Assembly (NCBI GenBank): GCA_050011895.1
Contig: JBEKIF010000078.1
Span: 1-15,250, forward strand
From: DATBGO01 sp050011895
Lineage (GTDB): Bacteria > Actinomycetota > Actinomycetes > Streptosporangiales > Streptosporangiaceae
Reading direction: 5' to 3'
Length of the DNA stretch: 15,250 nucleotides
The position numbers and the translations under genes are program-made. The notes beneath the pieces were generated by a model that ran no database searches, was not told the DNA's origin, and saw only the letters and a list, made by a program, of their open reading frames with translations. Shown piece by piece: positions 1-6,100 of the stretch. The stretch's first letter is position 1. Each line of letters starts with the position of its first letter.

Positions 1-1
1 G

Positions 2-75
2 TGGAGCGGGTGACGAGAATCGAACTCGCACTATCAGCTTGGGAAGCTGACGTTCTACCATTGAACTACACCCGC
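2..75 (-). tRNA. tRNA-Gly, anticodon CCC
   Basis: Read on the minus strand, this stretch folds as a complete cloverleaf. The 7-bp acceptor stem is GCGGGTG with CACCCGC, the D stem is GTTC/GAAC, the anticodon stem is TCAGC/GCTGA around the loop TTCCCAA, and the T stem is GCGAG/CTCGT around TTCGATT. The anticodon is CCC, which reads the glycine codon GGG. The discriminator base is T (complement of position 5) and a CCA end is encoded (positions 4 to 2). The gene ends one base inside the window, so anything beyond its 3' end, including a possible integration site, cannot be seen. Confidence 0.96.
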
Positions 76-91
76 GCGGCCTGGCGGCCGC
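76..91. terminator. GC hairpin between merR and the tRNA
   Basis: GCGGCC, loop TGGC, then GGCCGC forms a 6-bp hairpin directly abutting the 5' end of tRNA-Gly. It lies 73 bp downstream of the stop codon of the minus-strand merR gene. It has no T tract. It could end merR transcription or be part of the tRNA leader; which is not decidable from sequence. Confidence 0.3.
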
Positions 92-163
92 TACCCGTGA
101 CGGTGGGCGCGCTCAGCTCGCGACGCCATGGTACCGGACGGACTGGCACCGCAACGCCGCTAG

Positions 164-505
164 CTATAGGCCTTGTCGCAGCCGGCCGAGCAGGTTGTCG
201 CGCTCGGCGAGCGCCGCGCGCAGGCCGTCCCGCTCGGCCTCGAGTTCCGTGACACGTGCCTCCAGCGCCAGGACCCGGCGGATCGCGCTTAGCGTCATCC
301 CCTCGTCAATGAGGTTGACGACATACCGCACAACCGTGATCTCGCGTCGCGTGTAACGGCGCTGGCCGCCCGATGACCGGTTCGGGCGCACCACCTTGAA
401 CTCATCAAGCCGACGCAGGAACGCTTGCTGGATCTCAAGCAGCTGGGAGACCTGGCCCACCGTGTAGAGCGGCAGGTCATCGTCATCAAGTGGCAACATT
501 GACAC
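164..505 (-). CDS. HspR-like MerR-family transcriptional regulator
   Basis: The product is a 113-residue DNA-binding protein with an N-terminal MerR-type winged helix-turn-helix. Visible elements are YTVGQVSQLLEI (about 14-25), the wing region GGQRRYTRREI (about 46-56), and LIDEGMTLSAIRRVL (about 65-79). The rest (about 80-110) is heptad-like and rich in Leu, Ala and Glu, consistent with the dimerising coiled coil of MerR proteins. It has no cysteine or separate effector domain. The GTG at 505 is preferred because GGGAG lies 6 bases upstream; the ATG two codons inside is an alternative. It sits 102 bp downstream of hsp20 on the same strand. In the known HspR family such proteins repress chaperone genes, so autoregulation of the hsp20-merR unit is a reasonable inference. 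Family assignment is strong; the specific target is inferred. Confidence 0.85.
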   Translation of the reverse strand: MSMLPLDDDDLPLYTVGQVSQLLEIQQAFLRRLDEFKVVRPNRSSGGQRRYTRREITVVRYVVNLIDEGMTLSAIRRVLALEARVTELEAERDGLRAALAERDNLLGRLRQGL

Positions 506-525
506 GGCTTGCTCCCGGGATGGTT

Positions 526-567
526 CCGGGCCCGGACGGGGCGATGTGCCTGCCGCCGGGCCCGGAC
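526..567. repeat. Two copies of CCGGGCCCGGAC in the hsp20-merR gap
   Basis: The 12-mer CCGGGCCCGGAC occurs at 526-537 and again at 556-567, exactly 30 bp apart. Each has a palindromic 10-bp core (CCGGGCCCGG). Both lie between the hsp20 stop and the merR start, so they could act as hairpins in the transcript or as paired protein sites. No function is known to me. Confidence 0.5.
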
Positions 568-607
568 AGCCTATCTCCGCGTTACGGGACGCCGTCGCCC
601 AAGCTCG

Positions 608-1036
608 TCAGGCGGCGATCTCCGCCTTGGGCGCCGTCACGACCTCGACCTTGCGGGGCAGGGCCTTCTCGGTCAGTGGCACGCGGACAGTCAGGACACC
701 GTCGGTGTACCCGGCCTCGATCTTGTCAGCGTCAACCGTGTCTGACAGGCGGACGCGGCGGGCGAACGAGCCCATCAGCCGCTCGCGGATGAACGGCTTC
801 TCGCCCTCGGCGTACTCCTCAGCGCGCTTGGCGCTGACGGAAAGTACACCGCGGTCCACAGTGACCTCGATGCTCTGCGGGTCGATGCCCGGGAGATCGA
901 AGCGGAGCAGGATGTCGTCCTTGCGGCGGATGCCGTCCATCCGCATGGCCGGACGGCCGACGGCCGCCGTGCCGAAAGCCCGCTGGGCGAGCCGGTCGAA
1001 CTCCTGCGTGAACGGATCGAACGATGTGAGCAGCAT
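608..1036 (-). CDS. Small heat shock protein, Hsp20/alpha-crystallin family
   Basis: The product is a 142-residue cytoplasmic holdase chaperone that binds unfolding proteins without ATP. The N-terminal arm (LLTSFDPFTQEFDRLAQ) is typical of bacterial class A small heat shock proteins. The alpha-crystallin domain spans about residues 38-130, with the opening strands DDILLRFDLPGIDPQSIEV and the signature GVLTVRVPL near residue 113. The short C-terminal tail KVEVVTAPKAEIAA lacks a clear I-x-I motif, KVEVV being the nearest match. The ATG at 1036 has a strong ribosome site, GGAGGTG (complement of 1044-1050), 7 bases upstream. A HspR-like regulator follows on the same strand. The gene diverges from the acyl-CoA dehydrogenase across a 217-bp AT-rich region. 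The length is normal for the family. Confidence 0.95.
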   Translation of the reverse strand: MLLTSFDPFTQEFDRLAQRAFGTAAVGRPAMRMDGIRRKDDILLRFDLPGIDPQSIEVTVDRGVLSVSAKRAEEYAEGEKPFIRERLMGSFARRVRLSDTVDADKIEAGYTDGVLTVRVPLTEKALPRKVEVVTAPKAEIAA

Positions 1037-1057
1037 CGAGATGCACCTCCAGTGTGT

Positions 1058-1140
1058 ACCAGGACCTGGTGACCTAGGTAGTTATCTATCTACTTCAAAT
1101 GAACCTACAACTCAGATGGCATATTCCTTGAAACGATAAA
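1058..1140 (-). promoter_or_regulatory. hsp20 leader with 13-bp palindrome and AT-rich promoter region
   Basis: ACCAGGACCTGGT at 1058-1070 is a perfect palindrome around one central A, located 21 bp upstream of the hsp20 start. Beyond it, 1081-1140 is only about one third G+C (20 of 60 bases), far below the rest of the window. On the minus strand a possible -35 TTGAAG is followed after 16 bases by TAGGTC, but the match to consensus is weak. The classic HAIR element of HspR (CTTGAGT-N7-ACTCAAG) is not present as a clear match. A promoter and operator here are inferred from position and composition. Confidence 0.5.
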
Positions 1141-1203
1141 AGGCCGTCAGGGCCGTGACGATGGTCCCTGCCGCCGGGAGCGTGGCCGCGTTACGCTGAG
1201 GGG

Positions 1204-1233
1204 GCTACCGGGCAGTAACTCGGTAGCTACCGA
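1204..1233. promoter_or_regulatory. Palindromic operator-like site upstream of the acyl-CoA dehydrogenase
   Basis: TCGGTAGCTACCGA at 1220-1233 is a perfect 14-bp palindrome, 20 bp before the start codon of the acyl-CoA dehydrogenase. A further half-site, GCTACCG at 1204-1210, is the inverse of CGGTAGC at 1221-1227. Three half-sites in 30 bp suggest a binding site for a dimeric repressor such as a TetR- or MerR-type regulator of fatty acid genes. The regulator is not identified. Confidence 0.5.
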
Positions 1234-1253
1234 AGGAAGCAGGGAACAAGGCC

Positions 1254-3251
1254 ATGAGCGAAAACGGACACTCCGGGCAGGCCGGACAGGCCGGCACCCA
1301 GCGGGGTAAAGGAGACTCACCGACCACCGCGCAACCGCATGTCAGCGAGGCCCAGGCCCGCAAAGTGGCCGAGGAAGCACGGGAGACTGGCTGGGCGCTG
1401 CCCAGCTTCGGCAAGCAACTCTTCCTCGGCGATTTCCAGCTTGGCCTGATCCATCCGCATCCGGTGCCGGACGATGAAGCGAGCAAACGCGGCGAGGAGT
1501 TCTGCCAGCGGATGCGCGAGTTCTGCGAGAACCATGTCGACGCCGCGGTCATTGAACGGGATGGGAGGCTGCCGGACGAGGTTATCAAGGGTCTAGCCGC
1601 GATCGGCGCCTTCGGGATGAAGATCTCGCCGGCCTACGGCGGGATCGGCCTCAGCCATCTCTACTACGGCCGGGCCCTGATGATTGGCGGATCGGTATCG
1701 CCCGCGATCTCCGCTCTATTGTCCGCGCACCAGTCGATCGGCGTACCTCAGCCCATCGCCCAGTTCGGCACCGAGGCACAGAAGCAGGAGTACCTGACGA
1801 GGTGTGCGCGCGGTGAGATCAGCGCGTTCCTCCTGACTGAGCCAGACGTCGGCTCCGACCCGGCCCGGCTGAGCACGACGGCAATCCCGTCCGCCGACGG
1901 CAGCGAGTACGTGCTGAACGGCGTCAAGCTGTGGAGCACCAACGGCACTATCGCTGACCTGCTCGTGGTGATGGCGCTGGTACCCCGTAGTGAGGGACAT
2001 CGCGGCGGCATCACGGCGTTCGTGGTGGAAGGCAACGCGGATGGCATCACGGTGGAAAACCGGAACGAATTCATGGGCATCCGCGGGATCGAGAACGGGG
2101 TGACCAGGTTCCACGAGGTACGGGTGCCCGCGGCAAACCGGATCGGCAAGGAGGGCCACGGCCTCAGGATCGCTCTGACCACCCTGAACACGGGTCGGCT
2201 GTCGCTGCCCGCCGGCTGCGTGGCGAATGGGAAACTCGCGCTCAAGGTCGCCAGGGAGTGGTCGCGGGAGCGGGTGCAGTGGGGCCGGCCGGTTGGCGAG
2301 CATCAGGCGATCTCCAAGAAGATCGCCTTCATCGCCGCAACCACATACGCTCTCGAGGCGGTCGTCGAGCTATCCAGCCAGATGGCCGATGACAAGCGCC
2401 GGGACATCAGGATCGAGGCCGCGATCGCCAAGCTGTACTGCTCGGAGATGGCCTGGAAGATCCTGGACGAGCTCGTGCAGATCCGGGGCGGGCGCGGCTA
2501 TGAGACTGCGCCCTCACTTGCCGCTAGGGGCGAGCGCGGCGTGCCGGTCGAGCAGTGGCTCCGGGACGCGCGGATCAACCGGGTCTTCGAAGGATCCTCG
2601 GAGATCATGCGGCTGTTGATCGCCCGTGAGGCGACCGACGCGCACCTGGCGGCGGCTGGCGACATGCTCAAGCCAGGACTGGCCACCGGCGAGAAGGCTA
2701 AGGCCGCAGCCAAGGCCGGCGGGTTCTACGCCAAGTGGCTGCCCACCCTGATGACCGGCGAGGGCCAGAAGCCGAACGCGTACAGCGACTTCGGCCCGCT
2801 CGCGCAGCATCTGCGGTACGTGGAGCGGACGTCAAGGAAACTGGCGCGCGTGACGTTCTATGGCATGGCCCGCTGGCAGGGCGGCCTTGAGCACAGGCAG
2901 GGTTTCCTCGGCCGCGTCGTCGACATCGGCTCCGAACTGTTTGCGATGAGCGCCGCTTGCGTGCGTGCCGAGATGGACGCCTCGCAGGGCAAAGGCAGCG
3001 GCCGGGCGCAGACCGGAGTCGAGCTGGCCGACGCGTTCTGCGAACAGGCGCGGCTGCGCTGCGATGAGCTCTTCGACCAGCTATGGAAGAACACTGACCA
3101 GGCCGACTCGGCTGTCGCGAAGAAGGTTATGTCCGACCGCTACATGTGGCTCGAAGAGGGCGTCATCGACCCGTCCATCCCGGGGCCGTGGGTCTCCGTG
3201 TCCGAGCCAGGGCCATCGAAGGCGGAGGACCTGCGTCGCCATATCGGCTGA
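1254..3251 (+). CDS. Long acyl-CoA dehydrogenase, VLCAD-like, FadE type
   Basis: This 665-residue flavoenzyme should catalyse the first, FAD-dependent alpha,beta-desaturation of acyl-CoA in beta-oxidation. Domains in order are an Ala/Gly-rich leader (1-75), the N-terminal helical domain (about 80-190), the FAD/substrate middle domain with LLTEPDVGSDPA (193-204) and LNGVKLWSTNG (221-231), and the C-terminal helical domain with ERVQWGRPVGEHQAI (340-353) and IRGGRGYE (410-417). FEGSSEIMR (445-453) holds the likely catalytic base Glu446. An extra helical region (about 465-665) makes it longer than the roughly 380-residue short/medium-chain enzymes and like the VLCAD/ACAD9 architecture, which suggests long acyl chains. 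The ATG at 1254 follows AGGGAAC; palindromic half-sites lie just upstream. It converges with a thiolase gene across 370 bp. Family is certain; substrate is inferred. Confidence 0.93.
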   Translation: MSENGHSGQAGQAGTQRGKGDSPTTAQPHVSEAQARKVAEEARETGWALPSFGKQLFLGDFQLGLIHPHPVPDDEASKRGEEFCQRMREFCENHVDAAVIERDGRLPDEVIKGLAAIGAFGMKISPAYGGIGLSHLYYGRALMIGGSVSPAISALLSAHQSIGVPQPIAQFGTEAQKQEYLTRCARGEISAFLLTEPDVGSDPARLSTTAIPSADGSEYVLNGVKLWSTNGTIADLLVVMALVPRSEGHRGGITAFVVEGNADGITVENRNEFMGIRGIENGVTRFHEVRVPAANRIGKEGHGLRIALTTLNTGRLSLPAGCVANGKLALKVAREWSRERVQWGRPVGEHQAISKKIAFIAATTYALEAVVELSSQMADDKRRDIRIEAAIAKLYCSEMAWKILDELVQIRGGRGYETAPSLAARGERGVPVEQWLRDARINRVFEGSSEIMRLLIAREATDAHLAAAGDMLKPGLATGEKAKAAAKAGGFYAKWLPTLMTGEGQKPNAYSDFGPLAQHLRYVERTSRKLARVTFYGMARWQGGLEHRQGFLGRVVDIGSELFAMSAACVRAEMDASQGKGSGRAQTGVELADAFCEQARLRCDELFDQLWKNTDQADSAVAKKVMSDRYMWLEEGVIDPSIPGPWVSVSEPGPSKAEDLRRHIG

Positions 3252-3327
3252 GGTACGGCCACCGCTCATAATTCACGGCCGTCGGCCACCACTAGCCGAA
3301 GGCCCGCCACCGAGAGCCCGGTCAGAG

Positions 3328-3350
3328 AGCCCGGGCCCTCGGGTCGGGCT
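3328..3350 (+). terminator. Possible hairpin terminator of the acyl-CoA dehydrogenase gene
   Basis: AGCCCG (3328-3333) pairs with CGGGCT (3345-3350), with further G/C pairing inside. It lies 77 bp after the stop codon and has no T tract, as is common in GC-rich actinobacteria. This is a weak candidate. Confidence 0.3.
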
Positions 3351-3375
3351 GCCCGGCCTGAGTGCCCGGCCTGAG
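3350..3375. repeat. 13-bp tandem duplication
   Basis: TGCCCGGCCTGAG occurs twice head to tail, at 3350-3362 and 3363-3375, with no mismatch. It is non-coding and immediately precedes the perfect inverted repeat element. It may be a simple slippage product. Confidence 0.8.
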
Positions 3376-3385
3376 CATGGTCGCT

Positions 3386-3455
3386 ACTTATACCGGATTT
3401 GGTGAGGGCATAGCTGACATTCTGGACAAGAATAGCCACCAAATCCGGTATAAGT
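3386..3455. repeat. 70-bp element with perfect 19-bp inverted repeats
   Basis: The arm ACTTATACCGGATTTGGTG at 3386-3404 is matched exactly by its reverse complement at 3437-3455, with a 32-base centre. The arms are far less GC-rich than their neighbours. The position between two convergent genes fits a bidirectional terminator, but the loop is long and no T tract follows either arm. The other option is a very small transposable element (MITE) or the fused ends of a decayed one. CATGG occurs 5 bases before the left arm (3376-3380) and again at 3464-3468 after the right arm, but not directly adjacent, so no clean target duplication is seen. Confidence 0.85.
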
Positions 3456-3621
3456 GATTCGATCATGGACAGCCAAGAACGAGGTATAGGCCAAGGAATT
3501 CGTATTTGTCCCTTTTAGGGCTACTACGCTAGACGGCGCGCGGGGCCGGACGGCACGTCACGCGCGGGACATCGCGTGCGGGTAGGGACGCCGCACAATC
3601 GAGTTCACCCGGTGAACTGGG

Positions 3622-4770
3622 TTAGCCGAGGCGCTCGATGATGGTGGCGTTCGCCTGGCCGCCGCCCTCGCACATCGTCTGCAGCCCGTACCTGCCGCCG
3701 GTGCGCTCGAGCTCGTGCAACAGCTTGGTCATCATGACCGCGCCGGTCGCGCCGAGTGGGTGCCCAAGCGCGATCGCGCCGCCATTCGGGTTCGTCTTCT
3801 CCAGTGCTGCGCCCGTGTCCGCCGACCAGGCGATCAGCACCGGCGCGAACGCCTCGTTGACCTCGAAGACGTCGATGTCAGCAACGGCCAGGCCGCCCTT
3901 GGCTAGCACCTGGTCCGTCGCCGGGATCGGCCCGGTCAGCATGTAAACAGGGTCCGAGCCGATCACGGTCATCGCGTGGATGCGGGCCCGGGGCGTGAGG
4001 CCATGCCGCTGCACGGCAGCTTCCGATGCGACGAGGACCGCCGCAGCACCATCGGAGATCTGCGACGCAGTCGCGGCGGTGAGTTCCCAGCCCTCGCGGA
4101 GCGGCTTCAGCTGGGCCATCTTCTCCAGTGAGGTGTCTCGGCGCGGCCCCTCATCGGTGGTCACCCCGCCGACGGGGGTGATCTCCCGCTCGAACCGGCC
4201 CTCCTCGATCGCGTGCAGCGCCCTGGTGTGGCTCTTCAGCGCGAACTCCTCCAGCTGCGCGCGCTTGATTCCCCACTTCTCGCAGATCAGCTGGGCCCCG
4301 CGGAACTGGGAGATCTCCTGATCGCCGTAGCGGCCCCGCCAGCCTTTCCCGAACGGCGGCGGCATCCCCTTCTCCATGGCCAGGGAGACCGTCGAGCCCA
4401 TCGGCACGACGCTCATGCTCTCAACGCCTGCGGCTACGACCAGCTCCTGGGTACCTGACAGCACCCCCTGGGCCGCAAAGTGCACGGCCTGCTGCGAGGA
4501 GCCGCACTGGCGATCGATGGTGACGCCGGGCACGTTCTCCGGCAGCCCAGCCGAGAGCCAGGCCTGCCGGGCGATATCGACGCTTTGCGGCCCGATCTGC
4601 GAGACACAGCCCATGATCACGTCTTCGATCGCGGCAGGGTCGGCTCCGGTCCTTGCCACCAGCTCCGTCAGCACGTGCGCTGCCAGATCCACCGGGTTCA
4701 CCGCCGAAAGGCCGCCATTGCGCCTGCCAACCGGAGTACGTACCGCGCCGACGAGATATGCCTCTGCCAC
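3622..4770 (-). CDS. Thiolase, acetyl-CoA C-acyltransferase (FadA type)
   Basis: The 382-residue product belongs to the thiolase superfamily, which cleaves 3-ketoacyl-CoA in the last step of beta-oxidation or condenses acetyl-CoA. The active-site nucleophile is Cys89 in TIDRQCGSSQQAVH. The second half carries NEAFAPV, His337 in GGAIALGHPLGATG and the proton-donor Cys367 in CEGGGQANATI. All three catalytic residues are intact and the length is normal. The GTG at 4770 is chosen because GGGAGG lies 4 bases upstream and the product then begins with the family-typical AEAYLVGAVRTPVG. The gene converges on the acyl-CoA dehydrogenase and diverges from a MerR regulator. Operator-like repeats lie at 4835-4891. 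The motifs also fit FadA5/FadA6-type thiolases of steroid or branched-chain breakdown, so substrate is open. Confidence 0.94.
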   Translation of the reverse strand: MAEAYLVGAVRTPVGRRNGGLSAVNPVDLAAHVLTELVARTGADPAAIEDVIMGCVSQIGPQSVDIARQAWLSAGLPENVPGVTIDRQCGSSQQAVHFAAQGVLSGTQELVVAAGVESMSVVPMGSTVSLAMEKGMPPPFGKGWRGRYGDQEISQFRGAQLICEKWGIKRAQLEEFALKSHTRALHAIEEGRFEREITPVGGVTTDEGPRRDTSLEKMAQLKPLREGWELTAATASQISDGAAAVLVASEAAVQRHGLTPRARIHAMTVIGSDPVYMLTGPIPATDQVLAKGGLAVADIDVFEVNEAFAPVLIAWSADTGAALEKTNPNGGAIALGHPLGATGAVMMTKLLHELERTGGRYGLQTMCEGGGQANATIIERLG

Positions 4771-4834
4771 CAGACCTCCCTTGACAAGCCCGTACAGTCC
4801 GGCGCGGCGATGCCGCCCCTTGGGTATGCCCGCC

Positions 4835-4891
4835 GGTCGCGACCAGTCACTTTGAGGTTACTCCTGAGTCACTTCATTCATAGGAGTGACC
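4835..4891. promoter_or_regulatory. Operator/promoter cluster upstream of the thiolase gene
   Basis: GTCACTT appears at 4846-4852 and 4868-4874, 22 bp apart, about two helical turns. GGTTACTCC (4856-4864) and GGAGTGACC (4883-4891) form an inverted repeat with one mismatch and an 18-bp centre. The palindrome GGTCGCGACC lies at 4835-4844. The spaced inverted repeat resembles the layout of MerR-type operators, and a merR gene is the divergent neighbour. Binding is inferred, not shown. Confidence 0.45.
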
Positions 4892-4966
4892 GCTGGCCGT
4901 CCGGAGGGCAGCGCGGACGGACGGACAGGCCAGCCGGCCAGCAGGGGACCCGGGCTGGGTGGGGCA

Positions 4967-5020
4967 GGGCGGCGGGGCGGAGCGAGGCGGCGGGGCGGAG
5001 CGAGGCGGCGGGGCGGAGCG
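4967..5020. repeat. 18-bp GC-rich tandem repeat, three units
   Basis: The unit AGGCGGCGGGGCGGAGCG is exact at 4985-5002 and 5003-5020. A third copy at 4967-4984 differs only in its first base. The G-rich strand could form G-quadruplexes built from GG/GGGG runs. It lies about 250 bp upstream of the merR start, outside any convincing gene. Confidence 0.85.
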
Positions 5021-5267
5021 GCGGACGGACGGCCAGCCGGGCGGCGGAGCGGCCCGGGCGGATCGCGGCGGCGCGGCGGTGCGACCGGGGCCGGGGCGGG
5101 TCAGGCGGCACGGGCCGTCGGATGCGCATCGGGGTGGGTCCGTCCGGACGGCTGATTCGGGCCTTCCGCGGCCGTCCTCACGACTACCATCCGTGATGGG
5201 TCGAGGTCAGCGCGTGGGAGGAACGCGCCGGGGAAGTCCTTGCACCGCACGGGAAGATACGGGGACA

Positions 5268-5648
5268 GTGACAAAAGCCATCGAAGAATCGGTAGGTTTG
5301 GTCAGTATCGGCCAGCTTGCGAAGGATGCGGGGGTTAGCAGCCGGACTATCCGGTACTACGAGGAACTCGGGATCCTGCCCGAACCGCGGCGCTCCCCTG
5401 GCGGCACCCGGAAGTACCCTCGCGAGTACCAGGGCTATATCGAGACGGCGCTCGCGCTCAAGGATCTCGGGTTCCGGCTTGAGGAGATCAAGCCGCTGGC
5501 GAGGCTGGCGCTTGGCCGTTCGGTCAGCGCGGGGCAGCGGGACAACGCGGCCAGGTTGGTGGACGACAGGATCGAGGCCCTGGCCCGGCAAGTCGACATC
5601 CTGCGCAGGCTGCGCGACTCGGTGCGAGGCCCCGGCCAGGTCGCCTAG
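5268..5648 (+). CDS. MerR-family transcriptional regulator
   Basis: The 126-residue protein opens with a MerR winged helix: SIGQLAKDAGVSSRTIRYYE (about 12-31) is the helix-turn-helix, GILPEPRRSPGGTRKY (about 34-49) the wing, and ALALKDLGFRLEEIKPLARL (about 59-78) the second helical pair. The C-terminal part (about 85-126) is a short dimerisation helix with no cysteines or ligand domain, so a metal or thiol sensor of the SoxR/CueR kind is unlikely. The GTG at 5268 gives the usual short leader before the helix-turn-helix; its ribosome site (GGGG 3 bases upstream, GGGAAG 11 upstream) is not ideal. The frame stays open far upstream through the GC-rich repeat, which I do not accept as coding. The gene is divergent from the thiolase gene, which is its most likely target together with itself. 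Confidence 0.85.
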   Translation: MTKAIEESVGLVSIGQLAKDAGVSSRTIRYYEELGILPEPRRSPGGTRKYPREYQGYIETALALKDLGFRLEEIKPLARLALGRSVSAGQRDNAARLVDDRIEALARQVDILRRLRDSVRGPGQVA

Positions 5649-5682
5649 CAGCGGCCGGCCCGCGGCCAGGGCGGGGCCGCAG

Positions 5683-5786
5683 GCTCGCGCGGCGGATCTG
5701 CCGGCAACTGGCCGACCTGCGGGCCGGAATCTCCCAGGCTGGACTGCTCGCGCAGCGGGATCCGCCAGAACTGGCCGGCCAGCGGG
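5683..5786. repeat. Imperfect 41-bp direct duplication
   Basis: A 41-base block starting GCTCGCGC at 5683-5723 recurs at 5746-5786 with several substitutions and two single-base indels; AACTGGCCG is shared exactly. The period is 63 bp. It lies in the gap after merR, where no gene is supported. Confidence 0.6.
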
Positions 5787-5842
5787 GGCCTCCTGCCGTG
5801 GCCGGAATGCCTGCGTTAAGGGGACTTTCCTGGCGGCTGGCT

Positions 5843-5848
5843 TATGCT
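5843..5848 (+). promoter_or_regulatory. Possible -10 element for the small membrane protein gene
   Basis: TATGCT fits the actinobacterial -10 pattern TANNNT and lies 30 bp before the GTG start at 5879. No convincing -35 box is seen at the normal distance. The call rests on position alone. Confidence 0.3.
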
Positions 5849-5878
5849 CAGAAGAGCGAGACTCCAGGGAGGGCGGCG

Positions 5879-6046
5879 GTGGCCGAAGGCCTGATACTGC
5901 TGGGGTTCCTGGCCGTGCTGGTGGCTATTTTCACGGTCCGGACCCGGCGGCGCCTCGGCTTGGCGTCGACGGGCAAGACCTGGGCGGTAGTCATAGCCGT
6001 GTTCGTCATTTTCGTGCTCGGCATGTGGGCGTCAACCCGGCACTGA
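5879..6046 (+). CDS. Small two-helix membrane protein, function unknown
   Basis: This 55-residue product has two hydrophobic segments: GLILLGFLAVLVAIFTV (about 4-20) and TWAVVIAVFVIFVLGMWAS (about 34-52). A basic linker (RTRRRLGLASTGK) separates them, which predicts a hairpin in the membrane with the charged loop facing the cytoplasm. The GTG at 5879 is preferred over the ATG at 5798 because AGGGAGGG (5866-5873) stands 5 bases upstream and the extra N-terminal residues look non-coding. It stands alone, downstream of merR and converging on the phosphatase gene, with 52 bp between their stop codons. I do not recognise the family. The reading frame and membrane topology are well supported; a role is not. 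Confidence 0.7.
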   Translation: MAEGLILLGFLAVLVAIFTVRTRRRLGLASTGKTWAVVIAVFVIFVLGMWASTRH

Positions 6047-6050
6047 CTGG

Positions 6051-6085
6051 CGACCGGTACAGCGCGACCGGTACAGCGCGACCGG
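6051..6085. repeat. 14-bp tandem repeat, 2.5 units
   Basis: CGACCGGTACAGCG occurs at 6051-6064 and 6065-6078, followed by a partial third copy CGACCGG (6079-6085). The partial copy forms part of the adjacent hairpin. It lies between two convergent genes. Confidence 0.85.
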
Positions 6086-6100
6086 CTCGCACAGCCGGTC
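6080..6100. terminator. Hairpin between convergent genes, likely terminator
   Basis: GACCGGCT (6080-6087) pairs perfectly with AGCCGGTC (6093-6100) around the loop CGCAC. The hairpin overlaps the stop codon of the minus-strand phosphatase gene and follows the stop of the small membrane protein gene by 33 bp. It could therefore act on both strands. There is no T tract. Confidence 0.5.

Larger units (their letters stand above)
3252..3621. other. Non-coding convergent gap between dehydrogenase and thiolase
   Basis: No convincing gene lies in these 370 bp. The gap contains a GC-rich hairpin (3328-3350), a 13-bp tandem duplication (3350-3375) and a perfect 19-bp inverted repeat (3386-3455), listed separately. 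The stretch 3386-3520 is visibly richer in A+T than its surroundings. Short open frames here have no ribosome site and are judged spurious. Confidence 0.7.
4771..5267. other. Long divergent gap between thiolase and merR genes
   Basis: This 497-bp gap separates divergent genes. The thiolase-proximal 120 bp are of moderate GC and hold operator-like motifs. The remainder (about 4892-5160) is extremely G-rich on the plus strand, with an 18-bp tandem repeat. A GCGGACGGACGG block recurs on both sides of the array (4913-4924 and 5021-5032). Open frames across it have repeated Gly/Ala/Arg content and no ribosome site, so I see no gene here. Confidence 0.6.

Noticed and set aside
3266..3466. 66-codon minus-strand frame over the inverted repeat
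   Set aside because: It has no ribosome site, mixes AT-rich and GC-rich halves and shows no protein motif.
4967..5020. CRISPR-like array
   Set aside because: The units are directly adjacent without spacers, so it is a simple tandem repeat.
4959..5267. N-terminal extension of the second MerR protein through the 18-bp repeats
   Set aside because: The translated repeats are Gly/Ala/Glu/Arg runs without a ribosome site, and MerR proteins normally begin just before the helix-turn-helix.
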